DNA from: Bacteroidetes bacterium UBA1941
Lineage (GTDB): Bacteria > Bacteroidota > Bacteroidia > Chitinophagales > LD1
Length of the DNA: 64,000 nt
Assembly (NCBI GenBank): GCA_002336805.1
Contig: DDEZ01000006.1
Coordinates: 1 to 64,000, forward strand
Direction of reading: 5' to 3'
Positions 52,159 to 60,385 of the stretch are shown here, in pieces (positions within the stretch are counted from its first letter, which is position 1; each line of letters begins with the position of its first letter). The translations under genes and the position numbers were made by a program. The notes beneath the pieces are model-generated. The model was given only the letters and a program-made list of their open reading frames with translations, ran no database searches and had not been told where the DNA came from.

Positions 52159-52614
52159 ATGAGTGATATCAAGGAAGACGGCAATACAGTTAACAAAAAA
52201 CTCTGTGCGCTGATAGTAGATGATGATCATGAGGACCATCAGATCATAAAGGAGGCTTTTACGATGTTCTCTTCCATCAATGGTGCATTCCATTATGTAG
52301 ACAATGGTCAGCGGGCACTGGATTTCCTGACCCGGTATAATGATCCGAGTGAGCTGCCATGCCTGATAGTGCTGGATATCAATATGCCTATGCTCAATGG
52401 CCTGGAGACATTAAAGATCCTCAAGGAACACGATATATTCAAAGTGATTCCTGTAGTCATATTTTCCAGCTCTTACAATCCGACCGATATTGAAATAGCC
52501 AGGCAGCACGGGGCTGCAGATTATTTTACGAAGCCTAATAGCTTCAGCCAGTACAAGGAGATAGTGGACAAACTAGCCGGCTACTGTACTGTACAGTCAG
52601 AGGCCAGCGTCTGA
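52159..52614 (+). CDS. Rcp1-like stand-alone receiver
   Basis: A 151-residue protein that is one receiver domain with a short N-terminal extension. Residues: LIVDDDHEDH, phosphoacceptor Asp73 (IVLDINMPMLNG), S in VIFSSS, Lys in YFTKPNS. This is the Rcp1 type, usually phosphorylated by phytochrome-like or PAS kinases. It converges on the PAS kinase at 52623 with an 8-bp gap. Upstream (52106-52119) TGGCATGTGTTTTGG gives a weak -24/-12 resemblance. Confidence 0.87.
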   Translation: MSDIKEDGNTVNKKLCALIVDDDHEDHQIIKEAFTMFSSINGAFHYVDNGQRALDFLTRYNDPSELPCLIVLDINMPMLNGLETLKILKEHDIFKVIPVVIFSSSYNPTDIEIARQHGAADYFTKPNSFSQYKEIVDKLAGYCTVQSEASV

Positions 52615-52622
52615 CCAGGATA

Positions 52623-54275
52623 CTATGCTGGCAGGTAAACTCTGAAGATGGCACCCTCGTCAACTTCTCCGCTGGCAGTGATGAAACCCTCATGATTTTG
52701 TGCGATCCGCTTGCAGATGGCCAGACCTATGCCGGTACCTGAGTATTCATCTGCATTATGCAGGCGTTGGAATATTTCAAATATTTTTGAATTGAACTCA
52801 GGCGCAAACCCTATCCCATTATCCAGTATGGTGAGCAGGTGGTAGTTTTTATTTATGTCTGCTCCTGATATATCTATTTGCGCACCGGATACTTTTTCTG
52901 CATATATCTTGATCACTGGCGGTAGATGTTCCTTACGGTATTTGATAGAGTTATTGATCAGGTTTTCGAATAGCTGGTATAGCTGAAAGGATATACCTGT
53001 CACCGTCGGCAGCTCTCCTATATCCAGCCTCAGACCCGTGTCATGTATGCGCTCATCCAGTTGCGCTCTTATTTCAGACAGGACAGCATTCAGGTCTACC
53101 GGGGCTACATCCGCAGTATGATTATGCGTGCGTGAGTAGGAGAGGAGGTCCTGGATCAGCTGGTTCATGCGCTGAGCAGCACTATTGATACTGCGAAAAT
53201 ACTTCCGCCCTTTGTCCGATAGTTGGGGCTCAGATCCGGCTATGAGGTCACTGTATGTTTTGATCTTGCGCAGTGGTTCCTGCAGGTCATGGCTGGCTAC
53301 ATAGTTGAATGAAGAGAGCTCTTTATTATTTCGCTCCAGTTCGCGGTTCTTATCCTCCAGCGCCCTGTTTGCCTCGCGCAGGGACTCCTGCAGGTGATAC
53401 TCTGTGGTGATATCCTGACAGGTACCTACCATGCGGTACGGAGCACCGGTGGCATCTACTTCCACCTCATTTTTGCCACTGAGTATCACTATGCTGCCAT
53501 CCGGCCGGACTACACGCATCACGTACGGCTGCGGCTGTAGGGTCCGGAGGGAGGTCTGTATTTGCTCTATGCGTCTGGCCCTGTCATCAGGATGTATCAT
53601 GGACTCAAAGAGCTCAAACGTCATCTCTGGGCCGGAGGGGTCGAGCCCATAGATACGATACAGCTCCTCAGACCACTGCACCCGGCCGGTAGGCACCGTC
53701 CAGCTCCAGTTGCCTATGTGGGTGATAGCCTGTGCCTGCCTGTATAGCGCCTCACTCTCCTGCAGCGCGTGGTGGGCCTGCACCAGTTTTTCATTTTGTA
53801 TCCGGATAAATGTCTTCATGGCCAGTGCATCTACCCGCAGGTGATAGCAGTCGAGCTCGCCCATTATAGCCAGCGCGAGGGGCATATCATCTGTGTATTG
53901 ACTCACAAAGCGGCTCCATATCGTCTTGCGGATATAGCTACCCATAGTGATATCATCTCCTACTATCTGGTCCTTCTCTATGAGCGGCAGCTGATTTTCC
54001 AGCCACATCTTCATAGATTGATCGATCTGTTCGTCCAGCGTGTTATTGATAAAATGTGTAAGCAGGTCAGTCTGTGTCAGGCGCGACAGCGCCAAGAGCT
54101 CCTCATCAGACATATGAGCAAAAAATTTCAGAAGCGGGTATTCCATCTCCCGCGCCAGCTGCAGGGAGGCCGCGATCATATCATCCAGCCTCTCATGCAG
54201 CAGGTATCCGGCAAATGCCGGCAAATGAGCAAAGTTTAATTTCTGAGATCCTGTAGCAGGTACAGCTTGTTCCAT
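52623..54275 (-). CDS. PAS sensor histidine kinase with helical N-terminal domain
   Basis: The product has 550 residues and no membrane segment. Residues 1-165 are a helical domain resembling the RsbR/globin-like sensors that precede PAS domains (EMEYPLLKFFAHMSDEELLALSRLTQ), which I cannot assign precisely. A PAS_3 domain spans about 185-300 (IGNWSWTVPTG, IYGLDPSGPEM, MIHPDDR). HisKA has His329 in YVASHDLQEPLRKIKTYSD, and HATPase_c follows at about 430-548 (NLINNSIKYR, DNGIGFAPEF, GTGIGLAICKR). The receiver at 54282 precedes it by 6 bp, so the two form an operon. Confidence 0.9.
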   Translation of the reverse strand: MEQAVPATGSQKLNFAHLPAFAGYLLHERLDDMIAASLQLAREMEYPLLKFFAHMSDEELLALSRLTQTDLLTHFINNTLDEQIDQSMKMWLENQLPLIEKDQIVGDDITMGSYIRKTIWSRFVSQYTDDMPLALAIMGELDCYHLRVDALAMKTFIRIQNEKLVQAHHALQESEALYRQAQAITHIGNWSWTVPTGRVQWSEELYRIYGLDPSGPEMTFELFESMIHPDDRARRIEQIQTSLRTLQPQPYVMRVVRPDGSIVILSGKNEVEVDATGAPYRMVGTCQDITTEYHLQESLREANRALEDKNRELERNNKELSSFNYVASHDLQEPLRKIKTYSDLIAGSEPQLSDKGRKYFRSINSAAQRMNQLIQDLLSYSRTHNHTADVAPVDLNAVLSEIRAQLDERIHDTGLRLDIGELPTVTGISFQLYQLFENLINNSIKYRKEHLPPVIKIYAEKVSGAQIDISGADINKNYHLLTILDNGIGFAPEFNSKIFEIFQRLHNADEYSGTGIGLAICKRIAQNHEGFITASGEVDEGAIFRVYLPA

Positions 54276-54281
54276 AGACCG

Positions 54282-54851
54282 TTATTTGAACTGTTTCGCG
54301 GTTAGGAGAAATTTTTCTTTTTGAGGTCTTGTATGTGTGCCCCAGTCCAGTGCAAAGAGTTTGGATGTGATCAATTTCAGATCGCCGTAGGAGTCTGGTT
54401 TGGCCAGGTAGTAGTCAGCACCCTGTGAGTAGGTCTGGTCTACATATTCCCTATTAGCAGAGGTAGAATAGATGATGACGGGCAGAGAGCGCAGTCGAGG
54501 TGTGCGCCGTATCTCCTCCAGGCACTCCTGACCATTTTTGAACGGCATATTCAGATCCAGAAAGATAATATCCGGTAGAGGGATAGATTCATCTAACAAT
54601 GTATTCATCAGTTCCAGACCGTTTCTACAGGTGGCCACCTCGATATTAGGAGCTATTTCAGCCACTGCCGCTTCAAACAATTCTCTATCATCGGCATCAT
54701 CATCTGCCATCAGTACGCGCGGGCTACGCTTGCTGATCAGTGATAGCAAGATCAATAGTGGCCGATCCATCTTGATGGTCCAGCTATCTACGTAGTGGCT
54801 GAGTTCTGCCAGTAGATAGAAGCGAGGGAGGGTTACTCTGAGTAAATTCAT
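54282..54851 (-). CDS. receiver protein upstream of the PAS kinase
   Basis: The product has 189 residues from the first ATG. The receiver starts near 45 (RVLMADDDADDREL), with Asp99 (FLDLNMPFKNG), S/T in IYSTSANR and Lys in YLAKPDS. The N-terminal 40 residues are partly hydrophobic and an internal Met at 54770 may be the true start. It is transcribed first in a two-gene operon with the kinase at 52623. The TGGGG/CCCCAT palindromic site at 54900-54912 lies upstream. Confidence 0.82.
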   Translation of the reverse strand: MNLLRVTLPRFYLLAELSHYVDSWTIKMDRPLLILLSLISKRSPRVLMADDDADDRELFEAAVAEIAPNIEVATCRNGLELMNTLLDESIPLPDIIFLDLNMPFKNGQECLEEIRRTPRLRSLPVIIYSTSANREYVDQTYSQGADYYLAKPDSYGDLKLITSKLFALDWGTHTRPQKEKFLLTAKQFK

Positions 54852-55109
54852 TTTATTCTGAGGGTTGATTTATACGAATGTCAAACAGCTATTGTCATTA
54901 CACCCCATAGTGGGGAAAAAATAGGTCAGTCAGCGATTATAATTACGGATATATTCTCGCTGTGAAATTTATCATCCTGAATTACAATCACTATTACTTT
55001 CAAACGTGCATGTGAAAGTACTATATGCGCTAAATCCGTGCCTATATGTTTAAATTTTATGTAATGAGTAATTAGGAACAGTTTTTTCAATGTAAGCTGA
55101 AAGACTAAG

Positions 55110-55421
55110 ATGAGAGAACTGTTTAAATCTTTGATCTCAGCAGGTATCACTATGGGGCTCTCGGATAGAGATGCGTTTGTAACACAGGTATCAGAGCTGA
55201 TCACAAAATATCAGAATGACCCGGCAGAAGGTGATAAATGGGCTGAGAAAATAGCTACCTACCTGGAGCAGACCAGAAATAATATCAATCTGGAGAATGC
55301 GATACGCGGTGCTGTAGGTAGTACGGGTGCTCCGGACCGTACCGACATCGCCACGCTCACAGAAGCTATACAAGAGCTGACACGACAAATGAAACAATCT
55401 CCCAAGTCATCAGACCAATAA
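55110..55421 (+). CDS. phasin-like helical protein
   Basis: A 103-residue all-helical protein. Its N-terminal MRELFKSLISAGITMGLSDRDAF resembles the short phasin-like or PHA-granule proteins and accessory helix-bundle proteins that begin with LF...GLG. A predicted coiled coil runs through 30-60 and a Gln-rich tail ends the sequence. It lies 6 bp before the UbiB-type kinase gene, so co-transcription is nearly certain. Granule binding is inferred from resemblance only; no PHA synthase is in the window. Confidence 0.6.
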   Translation: MRELFKSLISAGITMGLSDRDAFVTQVSELITKYQNDPAEGDKWAEKIATYLEQTRNNINLENAIRGAVGSTGAPDRTDIATLTEAIQELTRQMKQSPKSSDQ

Positions 55422-55427
55422 TAATGC

Positions 55428-57077
55428 ATGTTTAAGATATTCCATATACGCTTATCTTTTTTGCGGCTAGGCCGGGGCCTTCACATACTGGCTACGCTGT
55501 CAGGCTTTTTCATAGTAAACTGGCTCAGTCAGCATACCTCACTACGTGGGGTAGTACCAGCGCGGTACAAGCGGAACGGCATGGTGCTCTCCATGGCAGA
55601 GCGCCTGCGTCTGGTCATAGAGGAGCTGGGACCTACGTTTGTCAAGTTTGGGCAGATACTGGCAGACCGGCCGGACATAGTCTCTGACAAACTCCGCATA
55701 GAACTGAAAAAGCTGCAATCCAATGTAGAGCCTATACCTCATGACACGGCTATGCAGCTGATAGCGGAGGAGCTGGGTGGCCCATTAGATCGCTACTTTA
55801 GTAGCATAGGTGCCGATGCCTGTATAGGGTCAGCATCTATCGGGCAGGTGTACAAGGCCAGGCTTAATACCGGCGAGGATGTGGTGGTGAAGATACAGCG
55901 CCCGGATATCCAGAGCAAGATAGAGTTGGATATGCACCTGCTCAAGTATCTCGCACAGCAGCTGGTAGATGAATATCCGGGTCTGACGGCGATAGACATT
56001 GTAGGATTTGTAGAAGAGTTTGGCGAGACGCTGAAGATGGAGATGAACTACGTCAATGAGGCATCTAACGTAGTGCGGTTTGGAGAGATATTCAAGGATG
56101 TTCCATTTTGCAAGATTCCCAAGGTATACACTGAACTGTGTACACCGCAGATGCTCGTGATGGAGTATGTGAACGGAGAGCCTGCAGATAACGTAGCTCA
56201 GCTGACTGCTGCCGGTCTAGATCCGGTGCAGGTGGCCGAAAATGGAATCCGTATAATGCTGATCATGATATTCAAAAACGGTTTCTTCCACGCCGATCCA
56301 CATGCAGGCAATCTGTTTGTGCAGGAGAATAACCGGATCGCACTGATCGACTTTGGGATGGTAGGCACGCTCAAGCCTTCTCAGATGCAGTTTCTGGCCG
56401 GTTTTATACTCGGTCTGGCAACGAGTAACGCGCATATCATTACAGAATCTCTCTTGACCCTGTGCGAGAAAAAGTTCTTTGCCGAAAAAGAGGATCTGCA
56501 ATTCTACATCCACGATATGCTGACACGACATGGCTCATTTCAGTATGACAATATGAACTTCTCTCAGATCCTCAATGAAAGTATCAAGATCATACTGCGC
56601 TATGAGCTACGGATACCAGCCAGTATCTACCTGCTGCTCAAAACCATCGCTACTATAGAGAAGTTTGGTGCGCAGCTCGCTCCGGGCCTCTCCCTGCCTG
56701 CGATCATCCGGCCATATGCCGAGACGCTGGTCAAGCAGCGCTACTCACCTGCTACTATCGCCGGGGAGATATATGACACTATTCGTGACTATGGTAGCCT
56801 GATACGTGACTTCCCAAATGAGATCAATGAGATACTCTATAAAATGAAGCATGGGAAGCTGATCCATGAGATACATATGAGCGACCAGGCTACACTGGCC
56901 CGTGCTGCCAGGAGTATAGGCTCGTCTATAGCCAGTGTAATATTGATGGCGTTCCTTTTTTTCGGAGGTATCATCATGAGTCTATGGGCACAGCCATCGT
57001 GGATAGGCCATGTCATGGTAGGTATTACTTCACTATTCGCCCTAGGATACCTCTTCCGGCTGATGTCAAAGGACTAA
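55428..57077 (+). CDS. UbiB/ABC1-family atypical kinase
   Basis: The product has 549 residues. The ABC1 core includes the KxGQ motif (Lys73 in VKFGQILADRPD), the Ala-rich-like loop GSASIGQVYKA near 142, the catalytic Lys in VVVKIQRP, HADPHAGN near 285, and DFG at 308 (LIDFGMVG). Two C-terminal membrane helices lie near 500-545. UbiB proteins support quinone biosynthesis or lipid handling; the precise job here is not evident. It is paired with a phasin-like gene 6 bp upstream and followed by a strong hairpin (57086-57120). Confidence 0.92.
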   Translation: MFKIFHIRLSFLRLGRGLHILATLSGFFIVNWLSQHTSLRGVVPARYKRNGMVLSMAERLRLVIEELGPTFVKFGQILADRPDIVSDKLRIELKKLQSNVEPIPHDTAMQLIAEELGGPLDRYFSSIGADACIGSASIGQVYKARLNTGEDVVVKIQRPDIQSKIELDMHLLKYLAQQLVDEYPGLTAIDIVGFVEEFGETLKMEMNYVNEASNVVRFGEIFKDVPFCKIPKVYTELCTPQMLVMEYVNGEPADNVAQLTAAGLDPVQVAENGIRIMLIMIFKNGFFHADPHAGNLFVQENNRIALIDFGMVGTLKPSQMQFLAGFILGLATSNAHIITESLLTLCEKKFFAEKEDLQFYIHDMLTRHGSFQYDNMNFSQILNESIKIILRYELRIPASIYLLLKTIATIEKFGAQLAPGLSLPAIIRPYAETLVKQRYSPATIAGEIYDTIRDYGSLIRDFPNEINEILYKMKHGKLIHEIHMSDQATLARAARSIGSSIASVILMAFLFFGGIIMSLWAQPSWIGHVMVGITSLFALGYLFRLMSKD

Positions 57078-57085
57078 GCACAAAT

Positions 57086-57120
57086 AGCAAACCCTCCAAT
57101 GAAGTGGTGGAGGGTTTGCT
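57086..57120 (+). terminator. hairpin after the UbiB gene
   Basis: A 13-bp perfect stem AGCAAACCCTCCA/TGGAGGGTTTGCT with a 9-base loop begins 9 bp after the stop codon. No T-tract follows, so it may act as an mRNA 3'-stability element rather than a full terminator. Confidence 0.6.
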
Positions 57121-57192
57121 AAAGGAGAATAATTAAGAAAGGATAAATGTGTGCAGGTATTTTATAGAAGGGACGTTTTCGGTTCAATATTT

Positions 57193-57396
57193 TTAATCCC
57201 AATTAGCTTCGTGTGTAGGACAGATCATACCCGAGCCGCTGCACAGCGTACATTTCGAGTTTCCTGCCTCACCTTTGCCATGGCATATATCACAGTTTTT
57301 GAGTTTCTGACCGCACCAGTAGCAGTAGTTGCGCCTCTCAGATACGATCATCATCAGTTGGAAAGAGCGTGGAGTGCGTGGTTGTATCAGCTTCAT
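57193..57396 (-). CDS. zinc-ribbon-like miniprotein (DnaJ-type Cys repeats)
   Basis: A 67-residue product with closely spaced Cys motifs: CYWC near 26, CDICHGKGEAG near 37, CTLCSGSGM near 50 and C in ICPTHEANWD. The CxxCxGxG spacing is that of the DnaJ central zinc domain, but only one or two units occur and no J domain is present. It may be an isolated zinc-binding protein. The start at 57396 is the first ATG; ATG at 57354 is an alternative. Confidence 0.6.
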   Translation of the reverse strand: MKLIQPRTPRSFQLMMIVSERRNYCYWCGQKLKNCDICHGKGEAGNSKCTLCSGSGMICPTHEANWD

Positions 57397-57717
57397 GTGT
57401 CAGAGTTTCTATCTACTAGTCTAATCGTGTGCCAACAAGCCTGGAGCTGATAAACACCACAATACGCTAGTCGAAAAGTCTCTAAATGAGGCATGTATTT
57501 TATGCTGGGGGAAAATGATGCCCCAATGTTCTGTCAAAGTTGGGGAAGGGGGATATGTTTGGAAGTTGCTTTAACTATAGTCTCAACCTTAATAATAGCG
57601 GGCATCCTGATAGATTTTAAAACTGAGTATTATCCCTTGGCATATTTTTTACAATAGTAATAGCAAGATATGCCGGTCACTCACAAGCCGGATTTTCTCA
57701 CCATATATAAATACAAC
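57397..57717. promoter_or_regulatory. upstream region of the second lmo0937 cassette
   Basis: This 321-bp spacer holds three TGGGG-type sites: GCTGGGGGAA near 57505, ATTGGGGCAT on the minus strand near 57518, and GTTGGGGAAG near 57540. Further on, TTGGCATATTTTTTACAAT (57637-57655) resembles a -24/-12 promoter with AC in place of GC at -12. The predicted start of transcription would be near 57664, about 54 bases before the ATG. Confidence 0.4.
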
Positions 57718-57873
57718 ATGGAAAACTTACTCTATCTCCTCGCCGTGATCCTGGTGATCGGCTGGCTCATCGGATTCGTCGGCTTTCACGCCGGTGGTAT
57801 CATTCACATCCTTCTCGTCATAGCTGTCATAGCGGTATTGCTGCGACTGATACGCGGCGGTAGGGTACTATAG
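57718..57873 (+). CDS. lmo0937-family small membrane protein, copy 2
   Basis: A 51-residue protein with two helices (LLYLLAVILVIGWLIG near 4, IIHILLVIAVIAVLLRLI near 28) and the GW and H.L signatures of lmo0937/DUF5670. I start at 57718 (MENLLYLLAV), because a longer in-frame ATG at 57670 adds a polar leader without homologous counterpart. It shares VILVIGW and IIHILL with copy 1 at 23854. The lipoprotein gene follows 25 bp downstream. Confidence 0.85.
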   Translation: MENLLYLLAVILVIGWLIGFVGFHAGGIIHILLVIAVIAVLLRLIRGGRVL

Positions 57874-57898
57874 ATTTTATTATTCAAAACCAACAATC

Positions 57899-58348
57899 AT
57901 GAAAAGCAGAATCATCCATCTGGCTGTCATGGCATTGACCTTGGGACTGATATGTACTGCCTGCGACCGACAGCCGCGCAAAACGGCAGAACTCCAGCGG
58001 ATCAATGACTCAATGGAGCATCCTCACAACTATGCTGACACATTTAATGCTGACCGGCAGAAATGGGAAGAATATAAAATAGAGGCGCGCGCACGCCTCA
58101 AGAATAATGAGGATAGCCTGAAGGCACTGAACCAGCGCATAGCCACTGCCAGTGAAAAAATGAAGATCACTTATAACCAAAAGATGACAGCACTGCAGGC
58201 TCGCAATGCCGAGCTGAGGGACCGCCTAGAGGGATACAAAGAAGAAGGAAGGGAAAACTGGGAGCGTTTTAAAGTTGGCTTTAGTAACGATCTGGACACT
58301 GTGTCACAAAATATGCGGCTGTTTTTTGCAGACGATAAGCATAAGTAA
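57899..58348 (+). CDS. coiled-coil lipoprotein
   Basis: A 149-residue lipoprotein: signal peptide, lipobox ICTAC (Cys22), then a long predicted coiled coil at about 45-145 (KWEEYKIEARARLKNNEDSLKALN and similar heptads). It resembles the coiled-coil lipoprotein at 22765 in layout and in the KWEEYK/KWDDLQ segments, though not along its whole length. It follows lmo0937 copy 2 at 25 bp, as the related gene pair does in the other cassette across a divergent spacer. A strong terminator follows. Confidence 0.75.
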   Translation: MKSRIIHLAVMALTLGLICTACDRQPRKTAELQRINDSMEHPHNYADTFNADRQKWEEYKIEARARLKNNEDSLKALNQRIATASEKMKITYNQKMTALQARNAELRDRLEGYKEEGRENWERFKVGFSNDLDTVSQNMRLFFADDKHK

Positions 58349-58380
58349 GAATTGTTTTTGTTTGGGATTATTGATTGACA

Positions 58381-58408
58381 AAGAACGGCCATATGGCCGT
58401 TCTTTTTT
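58381..58408 (+). terminator. intrinsic terminator of the lmo0937/lipoprotein cassette
   Basis: A perfect 24-base palindrome with 10-bp arms AAGAACGGCC/GGCCGTTCTT around ATAT, followed by a run of T. It ends 12 bp before the AI-2E transporter gene, so the transporter is probably expressed separately or by read-through. Confidence 0.92.
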
Positions 58409-58419
58409 AACTCTATCTA

Positions 58420-59538
58420 ATGACTGAAAATCCACCCGTAGTCTTGCCCTTTTATGCCAAAGTAACATTTGTACTTATAGGCATCTTTCTCAGTATATAT
58501 ATGCTCTACGTAGGCGATGAGATACTGGTGCCGCTTATTTTTGCGCTCTTTATCTCCATCCTGCTCAATCCCATGGTAAACTGGATGGTGCGCAAAAAGG
58601 TGCCAAAGATCGTAGCAATATCTATAGCACTATTTGTGGCGATCGTCGTGATACTTGGATTGGTAGGCATCATAGCTGCGCAGTTTACCATGGTGGCCAA
58701 AACTTATCCGCAGCTACGTGTCAAGTTTGAGGCGACCATCACAGAATATACGCAGTGGATAGCTGCCCGGCTCAATACAGATCCTAACGCTGTGCTGACA
58801 TGGATGCGAAACACGCAGCATGAAGCAATGAATAGCATCAATAGCAGTATAGGTCAGACATTATTGACGGTGGGCAATGCCTTTGTCGTAATAGTGCTGG
58901 TACCGGTTTATATCTTCCTGATATTATTGTATAAGCCACTCTTTCTTGAGTTTATCCGCAGGCTGTTTAATCCGCAACATCATAGTACGGTAGTGGAAGT
59001 ACTGGTCAGTATAAAGACCATAATTCAGAGCTATCTGGTAGGTCTGGTCATAGAGGCGGTGATAGTAGCCGTTTTAAACTCCATAGCACTGCTGGTGCTG
59101 GGAATAGAATATGCTATCATACTAGGTATCACGGGTGCTATAGTGAATGTAATACCATACATCGGCGGCGTGATCGGATTTGGTGTGCCGATGGTGGTAG
59201 CCTTTCTGACCAAATCGCCTCTGACAGCACTGCTGGTGCTGGTGCTATACTCTGTGATCCAGTTTGTAGACAATCACTACCTCGTACCATACATAGTAGC
59301 GTCTAAGGTGAAAGTAAATGCCCTGGTAGCTATAGTAGTGGTACTGATGGGAGGCATGCTGTGGGGTGTGCCCGGTATGTTTCTGTCTATACCACTCACT
59401 GCTCTGGTCAAGGTGATCTTTGATCACGTACGTGAGCTGCATCCTTGGGGCTTCCTCATAGGAGATGATATACCTACACTCATCCGTTTGCCATTTGATA
59501 CCCCTCGTACCCGTCAAAACAAAAGGGCTTCAAAATGA
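58420..59538 (+). CDS. AI-2E family transporter
   Basis: A 372-residue protein with about eight membrane helices and an amphipathic N-terminal segment. It belongs to the AI-2E/TqsA-PerM family (ILVPLIFALFISILLNPMVNWM near 31, the loop after TM4, and IGGVIGFGVPMVVAFL near 248). TqsA moves autoinducer-2 in E. coli but most family members have unknown substrates, and some act as Na+(Li+)/H+ antiporters. It starts 12 bp after the terminator of the upstream lipoprotein gene. Confidence 0.9.
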   Translation: MTENPPVVLPFYAKVTFVLIGIFLSIYMLYVGDEILVPLIFALFISILLNPMVNWMVRKKVPKIVAISIALFVAIVVILGLVGIIAAQFTMVAKTYPQLRVKFEATITEYTQWIAARLNTDPNAVLTWMRNTQHEAMNSINSSIGQTLLTVGNAFVVIVLVPVYIFLILLYKPLFLEFIRRLFNPQHHSTVVEVLVSIKTIIQSYLVGLVIEAVIVAVLNSIALLVLGIEYAIILGITGAIVNVIPYIGGVIGFGVPMVVAFLTKSPLTALLVLVLYSVIQFVDNHYLVPYIVASKVKVNALVAIVVVLMGGMLWGVPGMFLSIPLTALVKVIFDHVRELHPWGFLIGDDIPTLIRLPFDTPRTRQNKRASK

Positions 59539-59550
59539 AGCGCTTTTATT
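59523..59550 (+). terminator. weak intrinsic terminator overlapping the AI-2E stop
   Basis: AGGGCTTC and GAAGCGCT form an imperfect stem (one mismatch) around AAAAT, followed by TTTATTTT. It spans the end of the transporter gene, and the convergent collagen-like gene ends right after it. Confidence 0.6.
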
Positions 59551-59886
59551 TTAATGCCTACCAGAAGGGCCGGTGCTTTTACCCGTAGGACCAGTGGGCC
59601 CGGATGTCCCTGTATGTCCTGTGGGTCCCGTGCTACCCGTCTTGCCTGTGTATCCTGTCCAGCCGGTGGTGCCGGTAGGAGCGGTGGTGCCAGTGCTGCC
59701 GGTATTGGCTATAGCGCCACCACCGAGTCCTGATGTGCCCCGGCTGCCGGAGGCGCCGGTAGCGCCCTCCAGTCCTGCACCGTCATCCTGACCTGAGCGC
59801 TGGTGTGACTCAGTCTGGGCCTGACCAGCTGCACATATGCAGAGGAGCCAGGCCATTGGTATCCATTTTACTTTTGAATATTTCAT
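59551..59886 (-). CDS. secreted collagen-like protein
   Basis: A 111-residue product with a signal peptide (about 1-23; AAGQAQ) and then about 75 residues of imperfect Gly-X-Thr/Pro triplets such as GPTGPTGKS and GYTGKTGSTG. Such triplets form collagen-like triple helices in bacterial surface proteins. No anchoring or T9SS tail is seen, so it is probably released or small fibre material. The reverse strand is also open but has no signal peptide and reads as proline-valine repeats, which supports this strand as the real gene. Confidence 0.8.
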   Translation of the reverse strand: MKYSKVKWIPMAWLLCICAAGQAQTESHQRSGQDDGAGLEGATGASGSRGTSGLGGGAIANTGSTGTTAPTGTTGWTGYTGKTGSTGPTGHTGTSGPTGPTGKSTGPSGRH

Positions 59887-59897
59887 ATGACTACATT

Positions 59898-60377
59898 TTA
59901 TTTCCTGATAGCTTTTGCGGGGCCTTTGCTTGCAGATTTGGTCTCATGGTTATTCTTCGCTTCATCTATAGAATGCGATTCATGCAGGCTTTCGCCGTCT
60001 CGCGACAGGGCCGAGAGCTTAGTGTAAAATTTCTTGAGTACGCGGAGTTCTTCTTCTGTCAGGTCTTCAGAACTGACTAGCCTATTGCTCGCATCCGCGT
60101 TAGCTGCTATGAGTTCGTTTAATTTCAGATGTATGGCTAGCGTGTCACGGTTTTGAGACTGCTGTATGATGAAGACCATCAGGAAAGTGATAATGGTCGT
60201 ACTGGTATTGATCACCAGCTGCCAGGTATCTGAGAAATGAAATATGGGCCCTGATACGGCCCATAATATGATACTAGAAAGTGCTATCAGAAAAGCCCGC
60301 GGACTACCAGTGAAGCGCATGACCCATTCACTGAGCCGGGTAAAAACATCACTTTTTTTGGTGGCTTGCTTTTTCAT
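59898..60377 (-). CDS. low-affinity iron permease family protein
   Basis: A 159-residue protein with two membrane helices (about 26-45 and 53-72), the FTGSPRAFLIALSSIILWAVSGPIFHFSDTWQ and TTIITFLMVFIIQQSQNRD segments typical of PF04120 proteins, and a polar C-terminal tail. The family name comes from yeast Fet4; whether bacterial members carry iron is unsettled. Gap to the MCE gene upstream is 8 bp, so it belongs to the same transcript as the Mla-type operon. Confidence 0.88.
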   Translation of the reverse strand: MKKQATKKSDVFTRLSEWVMRFTGSPRAFLIALSSIILWAVSGPIFHFSDTWQLVINTSTTIITFLMVFIIQQSQNRDTLAIHLKLNELIAANADASNRLVSSEDLTEEELRVLKKFYTKLSALSRDGESLHESHSIDEAKNNHETKSASKGPAKAIRK

Positions 60378-60385
60378 GGCAAAGG

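Noticed and set aside
54851..55109. possible sigma-54 promoter upstream of the phasin-like gene or of the receiver
   Set aside because: A TGGGG site is present, but I could not find a GG-N10-GC pair with correct spacing on either strand.
59573..59791. plus-strand frame of proline-valine repeats
   Set aside because: It is the reverse of the collagen-like repeats; the minus strand has a signal peptide and the plus strand does not.
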